The notes beneath the pieces were generated by a model. That model did no database searches. It saw only the letters and a list, made by a program, of their open reading frames with translations, and had not been told where the DNA came from. From Verrucomicrobiia bacterium (GTDB taxonomy: Bacteria > Verrucomicrobiota > Verrucomicrobiia > Limisphaerales > CAIMTB01), in contig JAHCBA010000026.1 of NCBI GenBank assembly GCA_019634625.1, positions 35,456-99,455 on the forward strand: DNA of 64,000 nucleotides. Direction: 5' to 3'. Numbering within the stretch: the stretch's first letter is position 1; each line of letters starts with the position of its first letter. Of the stretch, positions 16,157 to 23,722 are shown in pieces. A program made the translations under genes and the position numbers.

Positions 16157-17176
16157 TCACCGCCGAAAGATGCGGTCGAAGGTGCCCCCATCGGCGAAGT
16201 GAACCGCATGGGCCTTCTCCCAACCCCCAAACGCGCCATCGACCGTGACCATCTCCACTTCCGCGAACTTTTCCGGGAGTGCGTCCAGCACCTCCTGCCG
16301 CCGCGGCCGGTAGAAGTGCCGGGCCGCCAGCGTCTGCCCTTCGACCGAATACAGGTACTCGAGGTAGGCCCGCGCCACGGCCTCGCTCCCTTTCCGCTGA
16401 ACATTCCGGTCCACCCACGCCACCGAAGGTTCGGCAAGAATGCTCAGGGACGGCACGACGATCTCGAACTTGTCCGCCCCGTACTCCTTCCGCGCCAGGA
16501 ACGCCTCGTTCTCCCAACTGATGAACACATCACCAATCTCCCGCTGGACGAAGGTCGTCGTCGCGCTGCGCGCCCCGGTGTCCAGCACCGGCGCGTTCCG
16601 GTACAGTTGCGCCACATAGTCCCGCACCCGCGCGTCGTCCCCCTTGAATTCCCGCTCGGCCCACGCCCACGCGGCCAGGTAGTTCCACCGCGCCCCCCCC
16701 GAGGTCTTCGGATTCGGCGTGACCACCGTCACTCCCTGCCGCACCAGATCGCCCCAGTCCCGGATGCCTTTCGGATTCCCGGTCCGCACCAGAAAGACAA
16801 TTGTCGAGGTGTAGGGCGCGCTGTTGTCCGGCAGCCGCTTCTGCCAGTCCCGCGGCAGAAGCCGCGCCCGCTGCGCGATGCTGTCGATGTCGTGCGCCAG
16901 CGCCAGGGTCACCACGTCCGCCCGCAACCCATCCATCACCGACCGCGCCTGCCGGCCGGAACCGCCGTGGGATTGCTGTACGGTCACCCGGTCCCCGGTC
17001 CGCCCCGCCCAATGCTTCGCGAACGCCTCGTTGAATTCCTGGTAGAACTCCCGAGTGGGATCGTACGAGACGTTCAGCAACGTGATGTCCCGGGCGACAA
17101 CCCCGGCGGTCGTGTGGAGGATCGCCAGCAGGAACAGGACCTGCCAGCGTCGTGGATTGCGATTCGTCGGATTCAT
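16157..17176 (-). CDS. Sulfate-type ABC transporter substrate-binding protein (first of two)
   Basis: A 339-residue Sbp/CysP-family protein with a signal peptide ([20 protein letters not shown] to about GVVARD). The family motifs are [63 protein letters not shown] and [18 protein letters not shown]. It is closer to the textbook Sbp consensus than its neighbour. It is the first gene of the leftward string. Upstream lie a family A repeat (17241-17320) and a palindromic site (17363-17385), which are the likely control region. Confidence 0.94.
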   Translation of the reverse strand: MNPTNRNPRRWQVLFLLAILHTTAGVVARDITLLNVSYDPTREFYQEFNEAFAKHWAGRTGDRVTVQQSHGGSGRQARSVMDGLRADVVTLALAHDIDSIAQRARLLPRDWQKRLPDNSAPYTSTIVFLVRTGNPKGIRDWGDLVRQGVTVVTPNPKTSGGARWNYLAAWAWAEREFKGDDARVRDYVAQLYRNAPVLDTGARSATTTFVQREIGDVFISWENEAFLARKEYGADKFEIVVPSLSILAEPSVAWVDRNVQRKGSEAVARAYLEYLYSVEGQTLAARHFYRPRRQEVLDALPEKFAEVEMVTVDGAFGGWEKAHAVHFADGGTFDRIFRR

Positions 17177-17240
17177 GAATTCAGCATCGTCAAGGTTCCG
17201 TAGGACAGGGTCAACCGGCCTCATCCACCGCCCATGGAAC

Positions 17241-17320
17241 CGGGTGCATCCCGGAGTCGTGGGGAGAGGTGCGAACTTCGCGAGGCGTTGCCTCCTCATC
17301 GAAATCTCGTGGATGCACTG
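17241..17320. repeat. Family A palindromic repeat, short form
   Basis: An 80-bp element that starts GGGTGCATCCCGGAG and ends GGATGCACTG, so its ends are inverted repeats. It lacks the central block found in the longer copies. The same ends occur in the copies at 27316-27477 and 60675-60834. It sits in the leader of the sulfate-binding-protein gene string. Confidence 0.75.
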
Positions 17321-17362
17321 CGCGGACACTCATTCCGTGCCACCAGCTTTCCCTTGGATTGT

Positions 17363-17385
17363 CTATAAAGTCAACAGGGATATAG
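17363..17385. promoter_or_regulatory. Palindromic site, CTATA-N13-TATAG, in the divergent promoter region
   Basis: The 23-bp site has perfect 5-bp arms CTATA and TATAG. On the minus strand it contains TTGACTTTATAG, which includes a TTGACT that could be a -35 hexamer for the leftward sulfur gene string. An AT-rich run (17386-17392) follows. The arrangement resembles an operator that overlaps a promoter. The regulator is unknown; a sulfur-responsive repressor is a guess from gene content. Confidence 0.4.
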
Positions 17386-17467
17386 TTTTTTTGAAAAGAC
17401 GTTGATCATCAACTGGATAAACGCTGCATCCAATCCAACAGCAGTGCCCGAAACCGGTTCTCCTTCG

Positions 17468-18082
17468 ATGGCTGCCCCCATTCAGGATCCCCGCCCTTCC
17501 CCACCGCCACGTCCCACACGATCCCTCCGCCGCTGGGCCTGGGTGGCCGTGCTCCTGCTCGTTCTCATCCCGATCGATGTCTCCCTCATCCATACCTGGC
17601 GCCAGCAACGCCGGGCCGACCACGTGGAGGGCTTCATCCAGGAGGCCGCCCTCCGTCACGGCGTCGATTCCGCCCTCGTCAAGGCGGTCGTCTGGCGGGA
17701 AAGCCGCTTCCACGAATCCGCCCGGGGCGGCGTCGGCGAACTGGGCCTGATGCAGGTCGGCGCCCTCGCCGCGCAGGAGTGGGCGGAGGCCCATCGCCTC
17801 ACGTCCTTTCAACATGAGGACCTGCTCGATCCCGAACGGAACACCCAGGCGGGCACATGGTACCTGGCCAAACTCCTCCGCCGCTACGCCCACACCGATC
17901 ACCCGGAAACCTTCGCCCTCGCGGATTACAATGCCGGCCGGGTGAACGTGCGCCGCTGGCTGACCGGCCCCGCCGTGACCAATGCGGCGGCCTTCCTTGA
18001 AGTCATGGATTTCCCCGGCACCCGTGCCTACGTGCGGGCCGTCCTGGAACGTCGCGAACTCTACCGACAGGGACGCGACTGA
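17468..18082 (+). CDS. Membrane-anchored lytic transglycosylase (SLT family 1)
   Basis: A 204-residue protein with one N-terminal membrane anchor (about 20-42, RRWAWVAVLLLVLIPIDVSL) and a periplasmic SLT domain (about 55-180). The catalytic Glu lies in AVVWRESRFHESARG, followed by GELGLMQV and ALADYNAGRVNVRRW, the standard SLT motifs. The enzyme cleaves the glycan strands of peptidoglycan to give 1,6-anhydromuramic ends. I chose ATG 17468. A TTG at 17402 in the same frame would add 22 residues but would place the start next to the divergent regulatory site. It reads away from the sulfur genes and is probably monocistronic. Confidence 0.87.
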   Translation: MAAPIQDPRPSPPPRPTRSLRRWAWVAVLLLVLIPIDVSLIHTWRQQRRADHVEGFIQEAALRHGVDSALVKAVVWRESRFHESARGGVGELGLMQVGALAAQEWAEAHRLTSFQHEDLLDPERNTQAGTWYLAKLLRRYAHTDHPETFALADYNAGRVNVRRWLTGPAVTNAAAFLEVMDFPGTRAYVRAVLERRELYRQGRD

Positions 18083-18135
18083 CCCGAGACTCCGCGGACC
18101 CCCCCCCGGCGCCACCGCGATCCCACGCCGTCGCG

Positions 18136-19239
18136 CTACCCGATCTCCAGCACCGGGCTCCCCAGCACGTCCATCCTCGGTCGCACGCCCAACCCCGGCT
18201 CACGCGATGCCGCCAGCCGGCCGTTGACCCGTTGCGGCGCCCCTTCGGCGGTGGAGACGGTGACGTAGCTGTTGAAGTCGGTGCTGGTGTAGAGGAACTC
18301 CGGCGGAGTGCTGTGCGCCAGGTGCGCGATGGCAGCCGTCGCCAGATCCCCGCCCCAGGTGTCCTCGAGGGTCATCGCCAGTCCCAGGCTCACACACAGA
18401 TCCCGCACCTGCCTCGTCCGCGTCAGGCCGCCCAGCTTGCTGATCTTCAGATTGACCGCGTCCATCGCCAGATCCCCCCGCGCCCGCAACAGCACGTCGA
18501 TCCCATCCATCGTCTCGTCGAGGACGAACGGATGCGGGCACAGGCGCCGGACCGCGAGGCATTCCTCGTAGGTCCGGCAGGGCTGTTCGATGGCGACATC
18601 CACCTCGCGCACCGCCTGGACCACCCGCACCGCCTCGTGCTGGAGCCATCCCGTATTGGCGTCGGCGATCAACCGGTCCCCCCGTTCCAGCCGCGCCGCC
18701 ACCGCCCGGATCCGGTCGATGTCCTCGTCCGGGTCCCCGCCCACCTTGAGCTGGAACCGCCGGTACCCTTCCGCACGGTACTCCGCGACCCGGGCCGCCA
18801 TGGCGTCCGGTGCCTCCTGGGAAATGGCCCGGTAGAGCGGGAAATCCTCCCCGTACCGCCCGCCCAGCAATTCGCAGACCGGCAGTCCCGTCGCCTGACC
18901 CAGCAGATCCCAGCAGGCCACATCGATTCCCGTCTTCACATACGGGTGGCCCTTGAGCAGGGCATCCATCCGGCGGTTCAACCGGCCCAGGGCGAGCGGG
19001 TCTTCACCGATCAGTTGCGGCCCGATCTCCCGCAACCCCGCACGAACACCTCCGGCGTAGGCCGGCAGGTAGGCCGGCCCCAGAGGACACACCTCGCCGT
19101 GTCCGGCCAGGCCCGTGTCGGTCTCGACCCGGACAATCGTGCTGTCGAAGACGGTCACCGCGTTGCCGCCGCTCCACCGGTACGTGGTTTCGCGCAGCGG
19201 CAGCTCGACGCGGTACGCCAGGATGCGTTGGATCTTCAT
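18136..19239 (-). CDS. Enolase-superfamily enzyme (mandelate racemase/muconate lactonizing subgroup)
   Basis: A 367-residue protein with an N-terminal capping domain ([20 protein letters not shown]) and a TIM barrel. Active-site elements visible are [13 protein letters not shown] (base Lys), LIADANTGW (metal Asp), [11 protein letters not shown] (metal Glu), [11 protein letters not shown] (metal Asp/Glu), NLKISKLGG (second Lys) and LEDTWGGD. Such enzymes abstract the alpha proton of carboxylate substrates. The LKVG/ISKLGG/TWGGD set resembles proteins annotated as cis-3-hydroxy-L-proline dehydratase or related racemases, but I cannot fix the substrate. It is 16 bp downstream of the sulfatase on the same strand, so the two may act on one catabolite. 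Confidence 0.85.
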   Translation of the reverse strand: MKIQRILAYRVELPLRETTYRWSGGNAVTVFDSTIVRVETDTGLAGHGEVCPLGPAYLPAYAGGVRAGLREIGPQLIGEDPLALGRLNRRMDALLKGHPYVKTGIDVACWDLLGQATGLPVCELLGGRYGEDFPLYRAISQEAPDAMAARVAEYRAEGYRRFQLKVGGDPDEDIDRIRAVAARLERGDRLIADANTGWLQHEAVRVVQAVREVDVAIEQPCRTYEECLAVRRLCPHPFVLDETMDGIDVLLRARGDLAMDAVNLKISKLGGLTRTRQVRDLCVSLGLAMTLEDTWGGDLATAAIAHLAHSTPPEFLYTSTDFNSYVTVSTAEGAPQRVNGRLAASREPGLGVRPRMDVLGSPVLEIG

Positions 19240-19255
19240 GAATCTTGGCCGTGGT

Positions 19256-20662
19256 TCACCTCAACTGCGGCACGCCCGGCACCACCAACGCCCGGTGCGC
19301 CTCGACGTGCGCCCGGATGCCCGCCACCACTTCCGGGTAGGCCGCCGCGACATCGAATCGTTCCGAGGGATCGCGCCCCAGATGAAACAGCAGCGGCGTC
19401 TCATGCACCGTCCGTGCCGCCGGACCCGATCCGCCCGAACCCCCATGCGTGATGAAGTGCGCCTTCCAATCCCCGAGCCGGCAGGCGTACACCGCATCGG
19501 TCCGGTAGAAGAAATAGGGCCGCGCCGGCAGCGGACGTCCCTCGAACAGCAGGGACGACAGGTCGTTCCCGTCCAGCGTCACTCCGGCAGGCAGGGGCAC
19601 ACCGGCCATCGCCAGGGCGGTCGGAAACACATCCAGCGTGCTGGCGGGCTCGTGCGTCACCCCCGGCCGGATCCGGCCCGGCATCCAGGCGATGCCCGGA
19701 ACGCGCATGCCCCCTTCCCAGGTGCTGCCCTTGCCGTCCCGCAACAACCCGGCGCTGCCCCCCTGCTCCCGTTCCGTCAGCCAGGGCCCGTTGTCGCTGG
19801 TGAACACCACCAGCGTATTCCCGGCAAGCCCTTCCCGACGCAGCGCCTCCAGCACCTGACCGACACTCCAGTCCAGTTCCTCGACCACATCCCCATACAA
19901 CCCGCGCCGGCTCGTCCCCCGGAACGCCTCCGACGCGAACAGCGGCGTGTGCGGCATCGTGTGCGCCAGGTAGAGAAAAAACGGCCGGTCCTTCTGAGCC
20001 TCGATGAACCGCACCGCCTCCTCCGTGTAGCGCCGCGTCAACGTCGCCTGCCACGCCGGCCGTTCCACAATCGCCCCGTCCCGGATCAACGGCACGTTCC
20101 AGCCATCCGCCGGCGGGTCCGGCAGGAACCGCGCCGTCCCGGGCAGGCCCGGTCTCAAATCCATGTCGTTCGAGTAGGGCAGTCCAAAGCTGACATCGAA
20201 CCCCTGGTCTCCCGGACGCGACCCGGCATGGATCCCCAGATGCCACTTCCCAAGGTGCGCCGTGGCGTATCCCGACGGCTTCAACGCCTCCGCCAGCGTG
20301 ATCTCGTCCGGAGGCAACCCGCCTGCCGAATCCGGAAACAGCACCCCGCGCGTCCCCGCCATCTGGATCATCCCGCTCCGCACCGCATGGCGCCCCGTCA
20401 GCAACGCCGCCCGGCTCGGCGTGCAGACCGGCGCCGCCGAATAGAAGTCCGTGAACCGCAGCCCCTCCGCCGCCATCCGGTCCAGATGCGGCGTCCGGAT
20501 CCCCGGATGCCCGTAACACCCCAGATCCCCATACCCCAGGTCGTCCGCAAAGATCACCACCACGTTCGGACTCCGCGCCCCCGCCGTCACCGCCATCAGC
20601 ATCACGCCCGCGACGACAACACCCATCGCCCGCACGAACCGGAGTGGAACAAGGAATCTCAT
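19256..20662 (-). CDS. Secreted sulfatase, type I (formylglycine-dependent)
   Basis: A 468-residue alkaline-phosphatase-fold sulfatase with a signal peptide (about 1-29, ending VTAGARS). The metal-site segment is [19 protein letters not shown]. The modification motif [19 protein letters not shown] contains C-x-P-x-R, the Cys to be converted to formylglycine. Further motifs are [26 protein letters not shown] and [10 protein letters not shown]. It hydrolyses sulfate esters in the periplasm or outside the cell and so can release sulfate, which could feed the neighbouring sulfate-binding proteins. The exact polysaccharide or aryl substrate is unknown. The FGE-type domain of the kinase at 39669-42611 is not a likely maturase. 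Confidence 0.95.
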   Translation of the reverse strand: MRFLVPLRFVRAMGVVVAGVMLMAVTAGARSPNVVVIFADDLGYGDLGCYGHPGIRTPHLDRMAAEGLRFTDFYSAAPVCTPSRAALLTGRHAVRSGMIQMAGTRGVLFPDSAGGLPPDEITLAEALKPSGYATAHLGKWHLGIHAGSRPGDQGFDVSFGLPYSNDMDLRPGLPGTARFLPDPPADGWNVPLIRDGAIVERPAWQATLTRRYTEEAVRFIEAQKDRPFFLYLAHTMPHTPLFASEAFRGTSRRGLYGDVVEELDWSVGQVLEALRREGLAGNTLVVFTSDNGPWLTEREQGGSAGLLRDGKGSTWEGGMRVPGIAWMPGRIRPGVTHEPASTLDVFPTALAMAGVPLPAGVTLDGNDLSSLLFEGRPLPARPYFFYRTDAVYACRLGDWKAHFITHGGSGGSGPAARTVHETPLLFHLGRDPSERFDVAAAYPEVVAGIRAHVEAHRALVVPGVPQLR

Positions 20663-20780
20663 GATCTGACACCGAATCCCCCCCCCGGGAATGCTCCGGC
20701 TCCGGGAACACGGCGAAGGCGCGACCCTCCCCCTCCCACCCGCCTGCCATCAAGGACAACCGCTCCGCTTCGGTGTCCAC

Positions 20781-20894
20781 CCGTGCATCCCGGAGTTGTG
20801 GGCGAGAAGGCAGCGGATCGGAGGGACGATCTCTGCGAGTCCTCAACCCAGCGCTCCACACCCTTGCGGCCTCGTGGAACTCGGCCCTCCGAAG
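20781..20894. repeat. Family A palindromic repeat, one-ended copy
   Basis: It begins CCGTGCATCCCGGAGTTGTG, passes through the central palindrome (GGAGGGACGATCTCTGCGAG ... CCTCGTGGAACTCGGCCCTC), and then loses similarity, so the right terminal arm is missing. It occupies most of the gap between the arsenate reductase stop and the sulfatase start. The rest of that gap (20663-20780) shows nothing recognisable. Confidence 0.75.
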
Positions 20895-20934
20895 CGCCTC
20901 CGCCCGGGAGATCCGGACCCTGTCCCTTGCCGCG

Positions 20935-21384
20935 TCATGGTGTTGTGGGGGAATGAGCCTCCAGCGCTCCGGGCAGGGATTCGACAAACCGCCGGATCTC
21001 GTCCCGAACGCGCCGGTAAACGGCCAGCTTCTCCTCTCCGTCCGGGAGATGCCCTGTCAGCTTCGGAGGGTCTTCAAAGCCGGCATGCACGATGCGCGCT
21101 CCACCCGGAAACGCAGGGCAATGTTCATCCGCATGACCGCAGACCGTCACCACGTAATCGAACCCGACGGGTCCGATGTCGGCCGGCGTCTTGGAGAACT
21201 GCCGGGAGATGTCCACGCCGGCCTCCGCCATCACCTGAACCGCATGCGGATTCATCCCGTGCTGCTCGATTCCGGCGGAGAACGGCTCCAGGAGGTCGTT
21301 CTTGAGGTGGCGGGCCCAGCCTTCAGCCATCTGGCTGCGGCAGGAGTTTCCCGTGCAGAGGAACAATACCTTCAGCTTTTCCAT
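20935..21384 (-). CDS. arsC: Arsenate reductase, low-molecular-weight phosphatase family (thioredoxin type)
   Basis: A 149-residue protein with the P-loop LFLCTGNSCRSQMAEGW (Cys-X5-Arg, nucleophile at residue 10). The DYVVTVCGHADEHCPAFPG segment supplies the redox Cys pair typical of the ArsC type that reduces arsenate to arsenite with thioredoxin. The length is normal (about 130-150). No arsR, arsB or acr3 gene is adjacent, so only reduction is encoded here. An inverted repeat at 21428-21451 upstream may be its operator. Its P-loop is a useful comparison for the degenerate copy in the PhoU fusion at 31267. Confidence 0.93.
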   Translation of the reverse strand: MEKLKVLFLCTGNSCRSQMAEGWARHLKNDLLEPFSAGIEQHGMNPHAVQVMAEAGVDISRQFSKTPADIGPVGFDYVVTVCGHADEHCPAFPGGARIVHAGFEDPPKLTGHLPDGEEKLAVYRRVRDEIRRFVESLPGALEAHSPTTP

Positions 21385-21427
21385 AAGGGATCCGCCGCCC
21401 GCTCACCCACGCGCGCAGGACGGCTTC

Positions 21428-21451
21428 ATGTTTCGTTGTGTCGCGAAACAT
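21428..21451. promoter_or_regulatory. Inverted repeat ATGTTTCG-N8-CGAAACAT, candidate arsC operator
   Basis: Perfect 8-bp arms separated by 8 bp, ending 44 bp upstream of the arsC start, in an otherwise gene-free stretch. The symmetry and position fit an operator for a dimeric repressor such as an ArsR-family protein. The sequence does not match a site I know, and no regulator gene is nearby. Confidence 0.35.
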
Positions 21452-21488
21452 AAAACAACGCCGCGCTTCGGCTGTCAACGTGTCGATG

Positions 21489-21682
21489 CCGGAAGGGCGG
21501 TACTCGTCCTCGTCCTCGAACCCGCAGGTGCACCCTTTCGAGCGTTGCCTTGTGGCGGGTGCAATCGGTTCGGTCTTGTTCGAACCTCCCATTCCGCGTG
21601 GAAACCTGGGAGGGCGAGGGGCAGGGCGATTACGATTACGATTACGATTACGATTACGAGTACGATTACGATTACGAGTACG
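21489..21682. repeat. Diverged family B module with GATTAC hexamer array
   Basis: The left part (GGAAGGGCGGTACTCGTCC and on to TTGTTCGAACCTCCCATTC) is a decayed copy of the family B left module. It is followed by about nine hexamers at 21628-21682 (GATTAC with two GAGTAC). The GGTCCGA/TCGGACC hairpin of the other copies has changed here. The conserved right module is absent. It fills most of the 352-bp gap 21385-21736 between arsC and the methyltransferase gene. Confidence 0.75.
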
Positions 21683-21736
21683 ACGGGAACCCGGGCGGGA
21701 CTGGCACACTCGCCCGTCGCGTGATGGGATCGACCC

Positions 21737-22576
21737 GTGCTTCGCGTCCGCCCCATCGATTCCCTCGATCTCCCCGAACTGGCGCCCTACCGCACTCTCC
21801 GGCAACCCCATGACCATTACCGCGAGCGTTACTTTGTGGCAGAGGGAGCCACTGTGGTGCGGCGCCTCATCGAGAGCGATTTGACCCTCTTTTCGGTCCT
21901 CCTTCCCGAGGATCGCTTTGAGCCCCTGCGGCCCGCCCTCGAAGCACGGCCCGAAACCATTGATGCCTTCATCGGGCCCATGCCGCTTCTCGAGACCATG
22001 ACCGGCTTCAACCTCTACCAAGGGGTCCTGGCCTGTGCCCGGATCCCGCCTCCCGCGGAACTCGATGTTGCCTTCGCCATGGCCGATCGACCGCGCTTCT
22101 TTGTGGCCACCGACGAACTGGCCAACGCGGAGAACCTCGGCGGACTCCTCCGCACGGCCGCCGGTCTGGGCGCCCACGCCCTCCTGGTCGGGGAAACCTG
22201 CGCCCATCCCTACCTCCGTCGCTCGGTCCGTGCCTCCATGGGTGCCCTCTTTTCCCTGCCTGTCGTCGAACCCGTATCCCTGGTCGAAGCCCTCCGCGAG
22301 CTGTCCCGTCGCGGTGTCCGCTGCGTCGGCGCCCATCCGCATGCCACCGGCATCACCCTGCCCGAGGCGGATCTGCGGGGCGATTGCTGCATCGTCCTCG
22401 GCAGCGAAGGACACGGCCTCCGACCCGCCGTCCGTGACGTCTGCGATGTCTGCGTCGCCCTCCCCATGCACCACGGCGTGGATTCCCTCAACGTCGCCGC
22501 CGCCGGTGCCGTGTTCCTTTACGAGGTCTGGCGACAGCGCCAATCCCCTCCCGCCAGCGCATCCCAACGCCATTGA
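21737..22576 (+). CDS. SpoU-family (SPOUT) tRNA/rRNA 2'-O-methyltransferase
   Basis: A 279-residue protein with an N-terminal substrate-binding region (about 1-100) and a SPOUT knot domain. The three SpoU motifs are present: DELANAENLGGLLRTAAGLG, CIVLGSEGHGLRP and LPMHHGVDSLNVAAAGAVFL. It transfers a methyl group from SAM to a ribose 2'-OH in rRNA or tRNA; the target is not clear. The start is GTG at 21737, just after the hexamer repeat module; no ATG is in frame nearby. It begins a rightward group that continues with the MOSC gene 50 bp later. Confidence 0.9.
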   Translation: MLRVRPIDSLDLPELAPYRTLRQPHDHYRERYFVAEGATVVRRLIESDLTLFSVLLPEDRFEPLRPALEARPETIDAFIGPMPLLETMTGFNLYQGVLACARIPPPAELDVAFAMADRPRFFVATDELANAENLGGLLRTAAGLGAHALLVGETCAHPYLRRSVRASMGALFSLPVVEPVSLVEALRELSRRGVRCVGAHPHATGITLPEADLRGDCCIVLGSEGHGLRPAVRDVCDVCVALPMHHGVDSLNVAAAGAVFLYEVWRQRQSPPASASQRH

Positions 22577-22626
22577 CCGGTCCCGCAAGCCCGCCAACCC
22601 TCCCCCGACGCGACGTCACCCCCGTC

Positions 22627-23106
22627 ATGCAGCTCTGCCATCTCTTCCTCTCGCCCGGTCACAACTACTTCGGGCACCACGAGCAACCCCCTGGCGATCA
22701 CCCCATCGTCGAGGTCGGACAACTGGAGTGCGTTGCCGGGCAGGGCATCCGTGGCGACCGCTTCTGCGGGTTCCGCCCGGAATACAAGGGCCAGATCACC
22801 TTCTTCGAAATGGAGACCTACGACGACCTCTGCCGGGCCTTCGGCGTCTCGAACCGTCATCCGGGCGTGTTCCGCCGCAACGTCCTCTGCCGCGGCGTCG
22901 CCCTGAAGGACCTCATCGACACCGAATTCACGGTGCAAGGCGTGCGGTTCCTTGGCGTCGAGGAATGCCGGCCCTGCCACTGGATGAACCTCGCCTTCGG
23001 CCCCGGCGCCGAGAACGCCCTCCGTGGTCGCGGCGGCCTGCGCGCCCGCATCCTCTCCCACGGCATCCTTCACCGCGACCCATGCCCGTCCGCTTCAGCG
23101 CCGTGA
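22627..23106 (+). CDS. MOSC-domain protein (molybdenum cofactor/sulfur-carrier related)
   Basis: A 159-residue protein beginning MQLCHLFLSPGHNYFGHH, the usual N-terminus of short MOSC proteins. The body carries GIRGDRFCGF, FRRNVLCRGVALKDL and GVEECRPCHWMNL; the conserved Cys in EECRPC is the residue expected to handle sulfur or bind molybdenum ligand. MOSC domains occur in Moco sulfurases and mARC proteins. ATG 22627 is preferred to an in-frame TTG at 22573. The end overlaps mobA by 25 nt, which ties it to molybdenum cofactor metabolism. Confidence 0.85.
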   Translation: MQLCHLFLSPGHNYFGHHEQPPGDHPIVEVGQLECVAGQGIRGDRFCGFRPEYKGQITFFEMETYDDLCRAFGVSNRHPGVFRRNVLCRGVALKDLIDTEFTVQGVRFLGVEECRPCHWMNLAFGPGAENALRGRGGLRARILSHGILHRDPCPSASAP

Positions 23107-23663
23107 TCCTCGCCGGCGGCGCCTCGTCCCGCATGGGGCGCGACAAGGCCTGGATCGAACTCGACGGCCACCCCCTCCTCCGCCGTCAACTCGACCTCGC
23201 CCGGGCCGCCGGTGCCGACGACCTCTGGATCTCCGGACGCCCGGACACCGACTACTCCGGCCTCGACGCGCCGGTCCTGCTCGACCGCACCCCGGGGCTC
23301 GGCCCGCTGGCCGGACTTCACCGCGGCCTCGAAGCCGCCCGCCACGACCTCGTCCTCGCCCTCGCCGTGGATCTCGCCCGGCTCACCCCGGACTGGTTGC
23401 GCCTCGTCGCCGGCCATGGCGCCCCCGGCTGCGGCGCGGTTCCCGTCGCCGACGGTCGCCCCCAACCCCTTGCCGCCTTCTACCCCCGCGCCATCGCACC
23501 CCGCGTCGCCCGACACCTCGCCGGCCGGCGCCTCGCCCTCCAGGCCCTGGTTGCCGACGGCGTGGCGCAGGGCGAACTCGTCCTGGTTTCCCTAGGGCCC
23601 GAGGCCGCTCCCGCCTTCGCCAATTGGAACGTCCCCGCCGACCTTCCGAAGCCGCCGCCCTGA
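23082..23663 (+). CDS. mobA: Molybdenum cofactor guanylyltransferase
   Basis: A 193-residue nucleotidyltransferase with the signature AVILAGGASSRMGRDKAWIE at its N-terminus (GTP and metal site). LLDRTPGLGPLAGLHRGLEA and LAVDLARLTPDWL follow, typical of MobA. It attaches GMP to molybdopterin to make the guanine dinucleotide cofactor. The family usually has a CDMP-like motif; here LALAVDLARL replaces it (Asp kept, Met-Pro lost), so activity is likely but not certain. It overlaps the MOSC gene by 25 nt and precedes the peptidase by 59 bp. Confidence 0.85.
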   Translation: MPVRFSAVILAGGASSRMGRDKAWIELDGHPLLRRQLDLARAAGADDLWISGRPDTDYSGLDAPVLLDRTPGLGPLAGLHRGLEAARHDLVLALAVDLARLTPDWLRLVAGHGAPGCGAVPVADGRPQPLAAFYPRAIAPRVARHLAGRRLALQALVADGVAQGELVLVSLGPEAAPAFANWNVPADLPKPPP

Positions 23664-23722
23664 TCCCGGGCCGCCCCCCCCCGGACTTCCGGTCCGGCGC
23701 CTTCTCCATCATTCTCCCCGCC

